NCBI RefSeq assembly: GCF_964340395.1
Contig: NC_135569.1
Location: 12,089,519 to 12,153,518, forward strand
Direction: 5' to 3'
Length of the DNA stretch: 64,000 nt
DNA from: Glandiceps talaboti
Lineage: Eukaryota > Hemichordata > Enteropneusta > Spengelidae
Below, in pieces: positions 1-38,950 of this stretch. Every line of letters starts with the position of its first letter. The first letter of the stretch is position 1. The notes under the pieces were generated by a model. It saw only the letters and a program-made list of their open reading frames with translations. It did no database searches and was not told the origin of the DNA. The position numbers and the translations under genes are program-made.

Positions 1-27529
<27,529 letters not shown>

Positions 27530-27599
27530 TCTTTAAGTTGGAACTTATCAATCAACACAAGATGTGATCAAATTTTCACAAAAATATCGGCAATATCCC

Positions 27600-27725
27600 C
27601 GCAGATTTTCCAGGACAATCAATGGTAGATCGTCTGGGTGTCGAAAATGGCGGCGATTGGTTTCACCCCCCACGACAAAAGGGTGGCAAAACGAGTCCTG
27701 CACATGCGCAGTATGACGTCATTAG
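27600..27725 (-). promoter_or_regulatory. Probable CHD4/Mi-2 promoter (CRE, NRF1-like, YY1, CCAAT)
   Basis: Within 200 bp upstream of the start codon lie a full palindromic CRE TGACGTCA (27714-27721), an NRF1-like ATGCGCA (27704-27710), a YY1-type AAATGGCGGC (27645-27654) and an inverted CCAAT (27656-27660). This cluster is typical of TATA-less housekeeping promoters. The transcription start is inferred, not seen. Confidence 0.55.
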
Positions 27726-28767
27726 CCCCGGGGCTTATCCCATAATATTCTCCCTGCCATCCCATAATGTTAACTATACTTGACTAGTGAACATTGCGAA
27801 TAAACTTAATTTTTCTCGTGGGTCGGGGAAAGTGAGGAGTACATGTGGCAAAATCTTTCTAAAAATAGAAGCAATCAATTAATTTGAAGAAAATGCAAAA
27901 ATCAACAAATTTTCGCAAAAATGCAAGTAACTTGTGCATACTGTTGTAATATTGCTAACTTTCCATAAATTGTCTACATTCACAGTTGTATTTAACCGAA
28001 AATGTCGAAATTTGCTTTAAAAGAATGAAAAAAAAACATTTACAAGAAGGGATAGATGCAGGGCTAATATTGTGAAACAAATACCATACGGGTGGTGTGT
28101 GTACGTGTACGCGGTATCTGGAATTAGGGAACTCAGTGTCAAGTGATTTTTTTTTTAAATTTTAAATTGATAAGTAAAGCTTGCATTGTCAGTCAATTTA
28201 TCAATTTTGCAAATCAAAATGACTGTACAGTTTAGTACATGACGTAGAGTATAGTACATACAGCCTTGTATTATATGTACAGCATACGGTATACATAGTG
28301 ACTCGCAACGCAAGTACGTAACAGGTGTTTTCAGATGAATCTCAGCGGACTTCAAACTTAGTCTGTATACCAGTTTTCACTAACCAATGGGAAACTAGTT
28401 CGTATTGTACGTCATGTATTTCGACTGTGCGCGATCTCTAAAAATTAACTCTGACTGGGGAGTGCTTCAATGGAATTTTGGAATTCGTAATGATTATTTT
28501 TTTTATTTATATGCTGTAACTATGTATTTAGTTAACTTATGATATGGTCGGATATACATGATGTATCTAGATACTTAGTCCAGCAATCACTCCATATCAG
28601 CTGGTAACAGACAAACGTAAGCACTTAAAGACATATACATGTACTTTCGTCTTCAAATCGCTTCCGTTATTTAACTCAATCTCTCGACAATCCGATCGTT
28701 GGACAATTTTGGACAGACATCCATTTTTAAGTGCTTAGCTTCTAGATAGAAGGAATTGAAAGTAAGG

Positions 28768-28844
28768 ACATACATACATACATACATACATACATACATA
28801 CATACATACATACATACATACATACATACACGCATACACACACG

Positions 28845-28907
<63 letters not shown>
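28768..28907. repeat. (CATA)n then (CAGA)n microsatellites
   Basis: CATA run to about 28830, then a GACA/CAGA run. Confidence 0.95.
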
Positions 28908-28910
<3 letters not shown>

Positions 28911-29627
28911 GTCTAACTCCAATTTGAGGAGTTTCACTTTAATTTGTTGTTTACACGTAAGCTTAACAATGAATTCGAACTTTAAATTATGGTATTGAAA
29001 TAGTTACTATCGTTCGGTAAAAAATACATCTCTTCAACCTTCTCTACATTTTCGGTCTGTCACACAGGCGTAATGAGACCTTCAAGTTACCCGAGCAGGT
29101 TGTGATGTGTAACTCAGATCTCTGCTGGCTGACCGAAAGAAGTAGTATAGTATATACGTGCACGTGGTTCGAATCATGCTTTATAACCCATGCTGATTAT
29201 TTGCTGAGGGTTCCTGGGGCCATATCACCCAATATTGTGACCCCCCCACCACACACACACACACACACACACACACTTCATGGTATTAAATGATGAACTG
29301 AACTGCGTTGCTCAAATACCACGGTCACTTAAAATGCATGGGTACATGCGTACACTTTTGTGAATTCCAGATTCCCACAAACTAAGCACGTACGTGGTCA
29401 TTAACCTTGCACTACCTACAATTGGGACATTTGTTCATCAAATAACCAACGATATATTCATTAAAATTGTCAGTTACTTAGAAAAAGACACTTTATCTGT
29501 TACGGTCAATATCAACTGTAGGTAGTGTAGTATAGTGGCAAGTTTAAATATTGAGCGAAAGCTCCAGTTTGTAACTAACCACAGTATATTGTAAACATTG
29601 CACATATTAATCAGTGGTCGATATTTT

Positions 29628-29720
29628 TCTTTAGCAATATAGAAACGGGTTGGAATCGTGATCGCCGTTGAGGGCGCTGATTTTGAGGTGCGGACCCGAA
29701 GATCAATTTGATTTGATTTA
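29628..29720 (-). repeat. Dispersed repeat shared with 47735-47825
   Basis: Reverse-complement match: CGCCGTTGAGGGCGCTGATTTT here and its complement at 47771-47792, with flanking similarity. Confidence 0.5.
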
Positions 29721-31199
29721 TCGTGAATACAACTTACATGAAATACATTTATCACATGATGTAAATACTGTTCACAGTGTACTACACCATGATTAAGTTG
29801 TATGTAACAAAATTTTTTTTAAAAACCAAAAAAAAAACCCACCCCGCGTTCTAGATGCAACCTTAAAGAGTCGTTTACAAGGGGAAGAATGATTTTGTTT
29901 TGAACTTCCCATTTGGGTAGGATGGGTGTGAAGAAGCATTCAATACTTATCTAGTAGAGGGGGAGACAAACATTCAGTATTCATTTGGGGAGGGGGATAA
30001 AGAGGCATTTTTGACTGCAAGTATGAATTTTCATTCGGTCTAAAAAAATAATTGTTTGGTTCCGGTACCCTACCCTCACCTAGTTTTTCACTGCCGACCC
30101 TAAACTGTTTTTTTTTACATATTCAAGAAAAAATATTAAAATTATAAAAATGTGAACTCTCACGAGAAATCGCGGATGCGGAAACTGATATCAACTTAAG
30201 GAGACAATATAAAACTGTTCTTCCAATCTGTAATGGCTGTACATCTGATGGAAATAAATAAGAGAGAGACCATTTGGAAAACAATGGAGGACCTGAACTA
30301 GACACTCGCACATGAAAAAGAAACAAATCTAGCTACCCTACCTGTTCTAAAATTTAGCATAATCAGAACCACCTAAGTAACTATGAACCTACATGTAGTC
30401 TTGCTGCTAGACGTTTGGGCTTTCTTTCGATACTATAAGTGAACAAAGTTCGCAGTGAGGGCTTGCCCAAACACTCGGATGTTCCATCCTCGATAGCGAT
30501 GTTCGGGCGGGTGTCGTATTCTACCGGAAGAACATCCGAGGTCTAGCAGATAGACTACTATGAACCCAGAGTCCATGAACATGTATTCTCGCAGGAAAAT
30601 TCTGTCTAAAAGGAACACTAGTTCTAATATTGCAATGAGAAGGAAGTTTTACAATTTTCACACGCGCCACATTCAAATAAACTACATGTCAATATCAGTT
30701 TGGTGTTGTTCTTTATTTCACCAAATGACAATTACATCTGCATGTAAAAATGAAGCAAAAAAAGTGGATATTTTATATTTTTTTGTTAAAACTCTTCAAC
30801 ACAGTACTATTTGGTCCCAGTTGAGAATAATGCTAGTAATCCTCCAGCCATGGCCACAGACAGAACGTAGTTTCTGGAAAAAAATGTTGTCAAGGAAAAA
30901 TACACCACTTTGAAAACTAGGTGAAGTTATTATCACAGTGCACTTACTGTATGTACTACATTTTGTAAAATACAAATGTACCATGACGTTTTGGACATTG
31001 ACGGCCTTGTGGAGTCAAAGTATCGTTAGTGTTGACACTACTGTAATCAATTCTTACTAACAACTTGGTGGTTAGGGACGATAGCACAATGTCCCACAAC
31101 TCGACAAACGAACATAGTTAAATTAGCCCCCCCCCCCCCACCACACACACACACAAGTGCGACACCAAACATTTATATATGATATAAACTGATGAAAAC

Positions 31200-31362
31200 T
31201 GAAGCGGTCACACCACTACAATCAATGTAATGTAAAAACATGATTGTAAACACATTTTAAGACTACCAGAAACCCAGCATCACATCTCACATTAGAAGTA
31301 AATTTTTATCAACATCTCAGTAGTAAATACAAAAGCTGTTATCATTGAAGGAATGAAAATTG
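31200..31362. repeat. Dispersed repeat shared with 50-215
   Basis: Second copy of the left-edge repeat, same orientation, in the CHD4-SSR3 intergenic region. Confidence 0.7.
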
Positions 31363-32070
31363 TATTACTATAGGTAATAGTATTTTATACTTTTGTCAAA
31401 ACAAATTTTGATATCAAATCTCCACTGCTGCTAGTGTCTACCAAACACAACAACCTTGTGGAGGTTGGGTAACTTGTAAGTGAATGCATGGGAGTGATAC
31501 ACTGTAACTTACAATTTATTGATACATGTGTCATCAACTTTGTGTGCTTTCCAAGTAATTCAACAATTTGTACAAGATTTCATTTGCTCGTTGTTTTACT
31601 GAAATAAACTAACGAACTAAAACTATTTTCAATGACGGTTCCACTAAGCAGTATGCTCAAAGGGGAAAAATGATGATTAGTTCAATTATAACGATGTTGC
31701 ATAGACTACACTTTCTGTACAACTCCGATCTCTGTTGATGTATATTCCAAAGGCATGTTATTTAGTACAGCGAATGTTACTATAAATACACATTAATCAA
31801 CTATCCTTCAATTGCAGCTACTTAGCTCGTTAGTCTTTCATGTCAGTAGGAACTTCAAGGATCCTACCATCAATATCAGGGATCTGTTTATTGTATTTTC
31901 ACAACCCATGTGCTCATTAGCTTCACTTGCATCTGCCGTAAGTGTTTTATTTTCCTATGGTTTCATTTCTTTACTTTTTGATTTTTCAATCAGTTTGTCA
32001 TTACATATCATTAAAGACGTTCAAATTGTAACACTAAATGTGTGCATGTAGTGGATAAATGAGCACTGAC

Positions 32071-32292
32071 AAGTATGTATGTATGTATGTATGTATGTAT
32101 GTATGTATGTATGTATGTATATATATATGTATGTATATATGTATGTATGTGTGTGTATGTATGTATGTATGTATGTATGTGTGTGTGTGTATGTATGTAT
32201 GTATGTATGTATGTATGTATGTATGTTACATACATAATGTATGTATGTATGTATGTATGTATGTGTGTATGTATGTATGTATGTATGTATGT
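32071..32292. repeat. (GTAT)n microsatellite
   Basis: GTAT units with GTGT and ATAT interruptions. Confidence 0.95.
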
Positions 32293-32382
32293 TGGTGGCT
32301 AAACATGCTAGCAGACATGTTTATGTCTGTAGGCAAGTGTGAGGTTGCTTGTGTATTTGTTTTGTCACACAACTTCAAACCC

Positions 32383-35300
32383 CTAGTAGCTTGTAATCAA
32401 AGAATACACAATGAATGTCTCTGTCTGTCTGTCTGTCTGTCTGTGTGTGTGGACAAGTGGGAGTCTACTTGTTTTGTTATACACCTGTAGACTCCTAGTA
32501 CCGGTAGCTATCCCAGTAGCTAATATTAAATCAAAAGGATACACAGTGGGGTTGAAAGACTTCAAGAAGTAGAATGATGCCAGGATAATGAGGAACAGAT
32601 AGAGGGCATTGTTGTAAAAGATGGCAAAGGTGGTAGCTTCATAGTCGGCTACTTCATTCTTCTGCCACAAGATTCTGTAAAGACAAGTTTAAATGGTCAA
32701 GATAGGACTTTGAAGTTGGAATAACCATCTCATGGTATGTAAAGCCATAGTAGTAGTCATAACATCTTTTTTCATTTTTTTGAACATTGAAAAAATTAGA
32801 AGTAGTCCAGGGCAAATAGACTATGGTACTAAACTTGTATCTAGACTACCAAATTGACAGTAGTCCAGGGCATATATAGACTACTAAACAATGCATCTAT
32901 CTAGATAGACGGTAAGACTAACTTACCAGTCTGCGAGAGCATCGCTAAAAGGGGTGTTTTGTATGTACCGATATCTACCACATAATTGTACTCGAATGTC
33001 CTTGTACTGTGGGCACTCCGACTACGTAGGGCTAATAATTTGTTAATGTGTTACTGCAACACTCCGTGTTACTGCGACACTGTGTTATTGCGATGCTCCT
33101 CGGGGCATTGCAGTAACACATCAATGAGTGATTAGACCTATGTACATGTGGGCACTCCGACTACGTAGGGCTAATAATTTGTTAATGTGTTACTGCAACA
33201 CTCTGTGTTACTGCTACACTGTGTTATTGCGATGCTCTTGAGGCATTGCAGTAACACATTAATGAGTGATTAGACATATAAACATGTAGTCAATGAGGGT
33301 CCACAGTACAAGGATATTTGAATACAATACATGTAATTATGCAGTAGATATCGGTACATACAAAACAGTCCTTTCAGCGATGCTCCCGAGGACTGGTGAG
33401 AGAGACTAGCATCTAGACTAACAAATTTACAAGGTGGTTGTCTGTTAGGCAGAAAGATATCAATAGAACACAGTTCTCTTAGCTAAATTTTACCAAGTGT
33501 AGACATTAAATTCAAGGGCTAATGGTTCTGTAGCTACGCAATGGCTATAACTTCATATTTTTGATTTTTAACATGTTTGCAGTGTTTGGACAATAGAGGG
33601 CACCCTACAAAACTATTATTTTAACACACAATGTTGCCCACTCATTCACATCAACAACTTGTGTGTGGATATCTCTGATTGAAGATACTAACCTTTCATC
33701 TTTTTCTTTGCGCGACATCTTTTTAGAGTCAGCATCTGATAAATTCACCCTACAAAACTAATATTTTAACACACAATGTTGCCAACTCATTCACATCAAC
33801 AACTTGTGAGTGGATATCTCTGAATGAAAATACTAACCTTTCATCTTTTTCTTTGCGTGACATCTTTTTAGAGTCAGCATCTGATAATTTCTTCATGACT
33901 TCTTTGGAGACAGCTTCTTCTCTTTTCAAAGCAATTCTATGAATAACAAAAAGTTCATGTACATTGACAATACCAGGACTTTCTAGCGACTCGTAGTGAC
34001 AAATTACATGTATGTCACCCATATTTTCTGTGACTGATCAAAGAAAAATATTGGGGCATAATATCTTATGAGTAACACTGAAGTAAAGCATTTTCTCTAC
34101 ACTCATTTATAGCATTCCTATCAAGTGTAAAAGTAAACTGTTTCAATTGGTTTATTACAGCCCTAGCACGTGGTCTTTCTGATGTGGTCAATTAGCAAAT
34201 GAAACAGTATACATTGTACTTTTACACTTGATGTGGATGCTATAAATGATTGTAGTATATACAGAAAATGCTTTACTTTGGTGTTATGGGTTGTATTAGC
34301 AAATGAAACAGTATACTTTTACACTTGATGTGGATGCTATAAATGATTGTAGTATATACAGAAAATGCTTTACTTTGGTGTTATGGGTTGTATTAGCAAA
34401 TGAAACAGTATACTTTTACACATGATGTGGATGCTATAAATGATTGTAGTATATACAGAAAATGCTTTACTTTGGTGTTATCGGTTGTATTACACTTCAA
34501 ACCATAATGTTGCAATAGTTGCAATAACAGTTGTACATCTATCTGTGTTAGTTTGCCGATAGTGCATCTACAGTAATATTGTCAATTTTCTGGTTCTAAG
34601 ATGCGTTGCTCGAGAGGACGTCACTTATGTTGTTACATTTAGTCTTGTTTTGTCTTTATTACATTTGAAGTAACATTTTCATCAGGAAACGATGGAAAGA
34701 CAAGTTGATCTCTTTGATTATGGGTGATTTTATAGGACAAAGAATAAACGTCATAATGTCGTCAATGATATAGAGGGATTTTATGGGTGAACCGAGGGTA
34801 CAGTCAGGTGACAACCATCCCCTGAGCAGTGCGTGGGCACACACAGTACGCTCACAATACATGGTATTGTATGGAAAGACGAGCAATGAATCTTGGAACC
34901 GACAGTACGTCTATTGTTGTCATTTCTCAGACTTACTTGTGTTTGAGTACAAATTTGACATTTTTGTAGGCAAAGGCCACCATCCATGTGCTAACAAGTG
35001 TCATGATTCCAAAGAGTATACCAGATTGGAACAGGTCCATTTGGTGAATACGCCAAAATACCCCTACAATGCAAAACAAAGAAATTATTATCTTCAGACT
35101 TCTGGGTTACATGTACCTTCACAAGATGATCAGTTTGAAAATACATCTATGCCTGCCTGTCAATCTTGTGTTTACCAGCCTTGCTTCCATTGGTCCAGGC
35201 TACAACTTAGAATATATGATTCTGACTATTTGGCACACAATATGGTAAGTTACCCTGTACTGTACGACCTTTAGTGTAGCTTCATTGTGTTTCTCCACAC

Positions 35301-35695
35301 TTTTGTATTTCATGTGAAATGCGTACGCATGTACATTAATTTTCGTTTCATACAATTTCAAAGCTCTGCAATATTTTTAGTCCAATACAATATGGCCCTG
35401 AGACTTTAATATATCCGCTTCGAAAAACACACACTTCTCCAGTAAACAACACAACCTAGCGTTCTGATCAGCTGTTTACTACGCTACGCTGGCGTGGGTC
35501 ACGCCGTCCACAATTCCATTGCCTAAGATAACGACAGAATATTGGGTAAAAATAAGAAAACTTACAGATTGGAATGGCTGAAACGATAAATGCATTTCCG
35601 TAGAACAATGCTGATGACTTTGTACTGACATTTCTGCTGAAATCTTGGAGCAAAAGCTCCTCTTCTTTTGTAAGTTTTTTGCTACCACCGGCCAT
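32383..35695 (-). CDS. SSR3: Translocon-associated protein subunit gamma (TRAP-gamma)
   Basis: ER membrane subunit of the TRAP complex, which works with the Sec61 channel during secretory protein entry. Exons: 35566-35695, 34937-35063, 33838-33936, 32383-32674; all junctions are GT-AG and in frame. Exon 1 begins [20 protein letters not shown], then [13 protein letters not shown]. Exon 2 gives the [18 protein letters not shown] membrane hairpin and NVKFVLKHK. Exon 3 gives [17 protein letters not shown] and MSRKEKDER. Exon 4 gives [20 protein letters not shown] and a final membrane segment ending FNPTV. The match to animal SSR3 is strong up to FNPTV. After that the open frame reads a non-homologous tail into a TGTC microsatellite and stops at 32383, giving 215 residues against about 185 in human. 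The true last exon is probably missed, so the 3' boundary is uncertain. The start codon is embedded in AAGATGGCCGG, a YY1-like context. Confidence 0.9.
32797..32905. repeat. 54-bp minisatellite, two degenerate units
   Basis: GTAGTCCAGGGCAAATAGAC and ATCTAGACTACCAAATTGAC match the CHD4 intron 1 array. In SSR3 intron 3. Confidence 0.7.
32927..33408. mobile_element. Foldback element with about 100-bp arms in SSR3 intron 3
   Basis: The left arm (about 32927-33020: GAGCATCGCT, TTTTGTATGTACCGATATCT, CCTTGTACTGTGG) is mirrored by the right arm (about 33300-33408). Between them two about 165-bp tandem units carry GGGCACTCCGACTACGTAGG and a smaller hairpin around TGTTACTGCAACAC. It sits within remains of the 54-bp minisatellite. 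Confidence 0.7.
33601..33890. repeat. 145-bp tandem duplication across the SSR3 exon 3 donor
   Basis: Units 33601-33745 and 33746-33890 are almost identical. The 33746 unit includes the last about 50 bp of exon 3 with its donor; the 33601 unit is the intronic copy, with donor at 33692-33693. Confidence 0.85.
34085..34490. repeat. About 96-bp tandem repeat with an inverted first unit
   Basis: Three direct units sharing GCAAATGAAACAGTATAC, GATGTGGATGCTATAAATGA and GAAAATGCTTTACTTTGGTG. The stretch 34085-34160 is the reverse complement. SSR3 intron 2. Confidence 0.8.
34584..34905 (+). mobile_element. MITE with GGTTCYAAGATGC ends, copy 2
   Basis: Same family as 13335-13658, sharing TTTAGTCTTGTTTTGT and CATTTTCATCAGGAAA. 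It ends 32 bp from the SSR3 exon 2 donor. Confidence 0.65.
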
Positions 35696-35829
35696 CTTGA
35701 ACGCTGTGTCGAAAAAGGAAGTGGACACGTCGACAAATCCCGACAAGGACCGAAAACTGTCGAACACTGCTGGGGAGTCCTAAACTCGAAGTCGTGCAGT
35801 AATTGAAACAATTCCGTAAATGTACACCA

Positions 35830-36920
35830 TGGGACTATATTAAGTTGTTCGTTAAGAAATGAGCAGTTTAACTAACTACTCTTACGTTAGATTAGCCATT
35901 TGGTTTATTTTCGTACTCTCGCTCGGCAAGACACGGTGCATAATAATCCGACTAACCTAGGGAGTTCATATAATTTGACCTCTAATTGACCTTTTATAAA
36001 GATATCGTTCGCTCATTTACTACCATAAATATTAACAGTAATATATCGACGGTTGGAGGTAAGTCCTGGACAATTGCATCTGCTAGAGAACATTTTTATT
36101 GACCACATTGATTGAAACTATTCAACTATAACAGAATCTGTGAATTCCGGGAATTATAATGTCTTCATATTTGTCCAACGTGCATGATCACAGATCAGTA
36201 ATTTGCAGCACTGAAAAAAGTGATATAATATCATTTTCTGTTCGCACGATGTACTTAGTTTTCATTCAGATTCTAAGACCTTGTGAACTTATACGTGCAT
36301 GTAGCAAAGAAAAAAAAAGGTACCAAAAATATGAAATACATGTAAAACAGAAATAAGTTGTTTATTTATGTATTCATATAATATTTTGTTTTATTTTCAT
36401 TTTAATAATTGATATTAATAATACATTTTTATTATAAAAGTGCTCTTCCATTCTAATCAATGTGTTTTAAATTTTTACTTACTGCTGGCACAACTGGGGA
36501 GCATAGAATCCTTTTGTCTAGTCTAGTCTAGTATGCCATCTCTGATTATGCATACTCGTTCCTAGCTCTACTTGTATGGCTGTAGTCTGTAAGGTACGCC
36601 GTGACGGTGCGCCCTCAAACATCGGCCAACCCCTAACAGTGAGAGGAGGCCGGTGAGGGCGAAACGTCACGACGTATCTTACAGTCTAGTATGGCTGTAG
36701 TGTACAAATACAAAGTAGGCTCTGACTTGAATACAGTTAGATATATTTGATATCACTCAATTCTCATAGTGACCAAATATATCCGACTCCGTACTCAAGT
36801 CGGAGCCTCCTCGGACTATTGCGTACGTTGCACTCCACAAAGGGGTCAAGTGAGGTACTGTCTTTATTCACTCTTATTTGTGTAGATTATTCATAATTTT
36901 ATTATTTTTTATCTAATCTA
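35830..36920. other. Intergenic region between SSR3 and the acetyltransferase gene
   Basis: The two genes point away from each other, so this about 1.1-kb stretch probably holds both promoters and a 5' exon of the acetyltransferase gene. A foldback element sits at 36587-36688. No other gene is seen. Confidence 0.5.
36587..36688 (+). mobile_element. Short foldback element, copy A
   Basis: About 100 bp and nearly fully self-complementary: it starts CTGTAAGGTACGCCGTGACG and ends with the near-complement CGTCACGACGTATCTTACAG plus TCTA. It is flanked by an exact 13-bp direct repeat, GTATGGCTGTAGT (36574-36586 and 36689-36701), which I take as a target-site duplication. Confidence 0.8.
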
Positions 36921-36938
36921 GGGTGATAAATTTGAAGT

Positions 36939-37616
36939 ATGAAGTATTTAGCTTCAGATTCTGGGATTAAAATCAGACCCTGTGAAAGAAGAGATATCAT
37001 AGCAGTCGTGAAGGTTTTCAGAGATGGCTGTATTGATAATTCCCATGATATCTTCCGTGTGTTTTTGCAACGACAGAGTGCAAGACTATACATAAGTATC
37101 ATTGCGTTCATTGGGTGGGTGTTTTTTCGTTCTTTCGCAATAGCTGGTTCTATTGTCGTCACGACGATTGCAGTCTTGTATGTTGTTAGCTACATCAAAA
37201 GTTGTGCGTATGCGAAAAGCAGGATTCAGTCAGACTTGAAAGATATCAAGCGTAACTACATTGAAAACCGACAGGCCAGGTTATTTGTCGCTGATGATGA
37301 TGGCGAAATTGTCGGAACCGTTACAGTCAACACCATGCGTATAGACCCTCATAGTCTTCGCTTACAAACGCTAAGTGTCTCCAGAATGTACCGACACGTT
37401 GGAATCGGGACAATGCTAGTTAAAGCAGTCATCAGCTTTGGTAAAAAGAATCGGTATGAGAAAATCCAAGCGTCTGTCAGTGAGTCACAAGTCGCAGCAC
37501 AACGTACATTAGAAGGATGTGGATTCAAGATGAAGACAAGGAAAATGACCACATTTTTCCCATTTTTCAGACTGTACATGAAAGTTTACGACTGTCAACT
37601 TCAAGAAAGTGACTAA
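36939..37616 (+). CDS. GNAT-family N-acetyltransferase, NAT8/camello-like, membrane anchored
   Basis: A 225-residue single coding exon. Residues 10-30 (IKIRPCERRDIIAVVKVF) match the start of a GNAT fold. Residues about 50-88 form a hydrophobic hairpin (IIAFIGWVFF, then IAGSIVVTTIAVLYVVSYI), as in NAT8 proteins, which insert in the ER/Golgi membrane between GNAT strands. The catalytic half has FVADDDGEIVGTVTV, the acetyl-CoA motif A core YRHVGIGTMLVKAV (about residues 151-164), and AAQRTLEGCGF near the end. NAT8 relatives acetylate cysteine conjugates or protein lysines; the substrate here is unknown. A plausible 3' splice site (ag at 36920-36921) lies 17 bp before the ATG, suggesting a 5' non-coding exon. 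Confidence 0.85.
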   Translation: MKYLASDSGIKIRPCERRDIIAVVKVFRDGCIDNSHDIFRVFLQRQSARLYISIIAFIGWVFFRSFAIAGSIVVTTIAVLYVVSYIKSCAYAKSRIQSDLKDIKRNYIENRQARLFVADDDGEIVGTVTVNTMRIDPHSLRLQTLSVSRMYRHVGIGTMLVKAVISFGKKNRYEKIQASVSESQVAAQRTLEGCGFKMKTRKMTTFFPFFRLYMKVYDCQLQESD

Positions 37617-37872
37617 CTTCTTCCAGGGCCTAACAACTTGGAATGCTATTTCCCCCATTTTTTAGACCATACACGTAAGTTTACATCTGTCAATTGTTAG
37701 TCCCAGGCCTTTAAAATCACTGCCAAAGTGCTTTTTTTATTCATTACAATGTTTCAAATCTCAGTTATGCCTTCAATTTATACTGTGGTCATATTTTTTA
37801 AGTACTGGATTTACCTGAAGATACATGCAAAAGCTGTTTTTCACATATGCTGTGTTGCTCTGCCCCCACAAG

Positions 37873-38038
37873 CAGTGTGTCCTCTAAGCCAATTTGATGT
37901 GCCACTGATGCACACAATTTCTAGTGATGCTGGAGTTCCCCTATCTCTTACTATGTGGTTACTCACAAGAATGAAATGCCAGTTTTTATCATACTGACCC
38001 ACAACAACAAAATTTGGCTATCATTAGAGGTCACACTG
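37873..38038 (+). mobile_element. hAT-like MITE, second copy
   Basis: Same family as 23788-23950: CAGTGTGTCCTCTAA at the left and TTAGAGGTCACACTG at the right, with shared internal CTATCTCTTACTATGTGG. The flanking 8-mers match at 6 of 8. Confidence 0.65.
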
Positions 38039-38040
38039 CT

Positions 38041-38098
38041 CACCAGCGTGAGGGGTTGACCAATGTGTGAGGACGCCCTGTCATGGCGCACCTTACAG
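38041..38098 (-). mobile_element. Short foldback element, half copy B
   Basis: Reverse-oriented half of the foldback family, ending GCGCACCTTACAG. It abuts the hAT-like MITE at 37873-38038. The second arm is missing. Confidence 0.6.
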
Positions 38099-38434
38099 AC
38101 TAATGACAATAGCAGAATGATAAAACATAAAAAAAAGATGAAAAAAATCTCTTTCAAAGAAAACTTCCAGCCATAATTTATGAGAACATGTGTATGATAA
38201 TGCATTGTGTATCTATTTTGTATATTTAACATTGCATATATGTTTTGTATATTTAGCAATATTCCAGTAAATTCTGTTTATTTAATTTATGATTTCTGTC
38301 TCTCTTAGAGGTTTGTATACTTTGAACTGGATGTTTTATTTCTGTGTTTTGACACTGAAAATACTGTATACCAGGACATTTTTGCTGAAGACTTATTTTC
38401 GCTTATTTCACTGGAAAACAAAAACATGGAAATA

Positions 38435-38950
38435 CGTAGTGACTAAATTGCCTGCTTGTATATGAACATAATGTACTAGTCTAGTAATTAGTTAAAATTA
38501 GTAGTGACTAAAATACCTTCTTGTACATGAACACAATGTACCAGTCTGGTAATTAGTTAAAATAAGTAGTAACTAAAATGCTTTATTGTACATGAACACA
38601 ATGTACCAGTCTGGTAATTAGTAAAAATAAGTAGTGACTAAAATACCTTCTTGTACATGAACACACATGTACCAGTCTGGTAATTAGTTAAAAAATAAGT
38701 AGTGACTAAAATGCCTTCTTGTACAATGTACTAGTCTGGTAATTAGTAAAAATAAGTAGTGACTAAAATACCTTCTTGTACATGAACACAGTGTACCAGT
38801 CTGGTAAGTAGTACAAATAAGTAGTGACTATGCCTATTAGTACATGAACACACATGTACCAGTCTGGTAATTAGTAAAAATAAGTAGTGACTAAAATGCC
38901 TCCTTGTACATAAATACATTATATCAATCTGGTAATTAGTAAAAATTGGT
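38435..38950. repeat. About 63-bp tandem repeat, 8 copies
   Basis: AAGTAGTGACTAAAATACCT, TCTTGTACATGAACACAATG and TACCAGTCTGGTAATTAGT recur. Related single units are near 5640 and 23600. Confidence 0.85.

Larger units (their letters stand above)
27730..32382. other. Intergenic region between the CHD4/Mi-2 promoter and SSR3
   Basis: No supported gene on either strand. It holds CATA and CAGA microsatellites (28768-28907), an AC tract (29246-29276), a dispersed repeat copy (29628-29720), the 31200-31362 repeat copy and a GTAT tract (32071-32292). Part of the left-over SSR3 3' UTR or last exon may lie near its right end. Confidence 0.6.

Noticed and set aside
34783-35274. 163-residue plus-strand open frame
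   Set aside because: It is antisense to SSR3 exon 2 and overlaps a MITE end; a shadow frame.
36587-36688. Foldback element as a tRNA-like SINE or histone-type stem-loop
   Set aside because: No A/B box, cloverleaf or histone stem consensus is visible; the whole element is one long hairpin.
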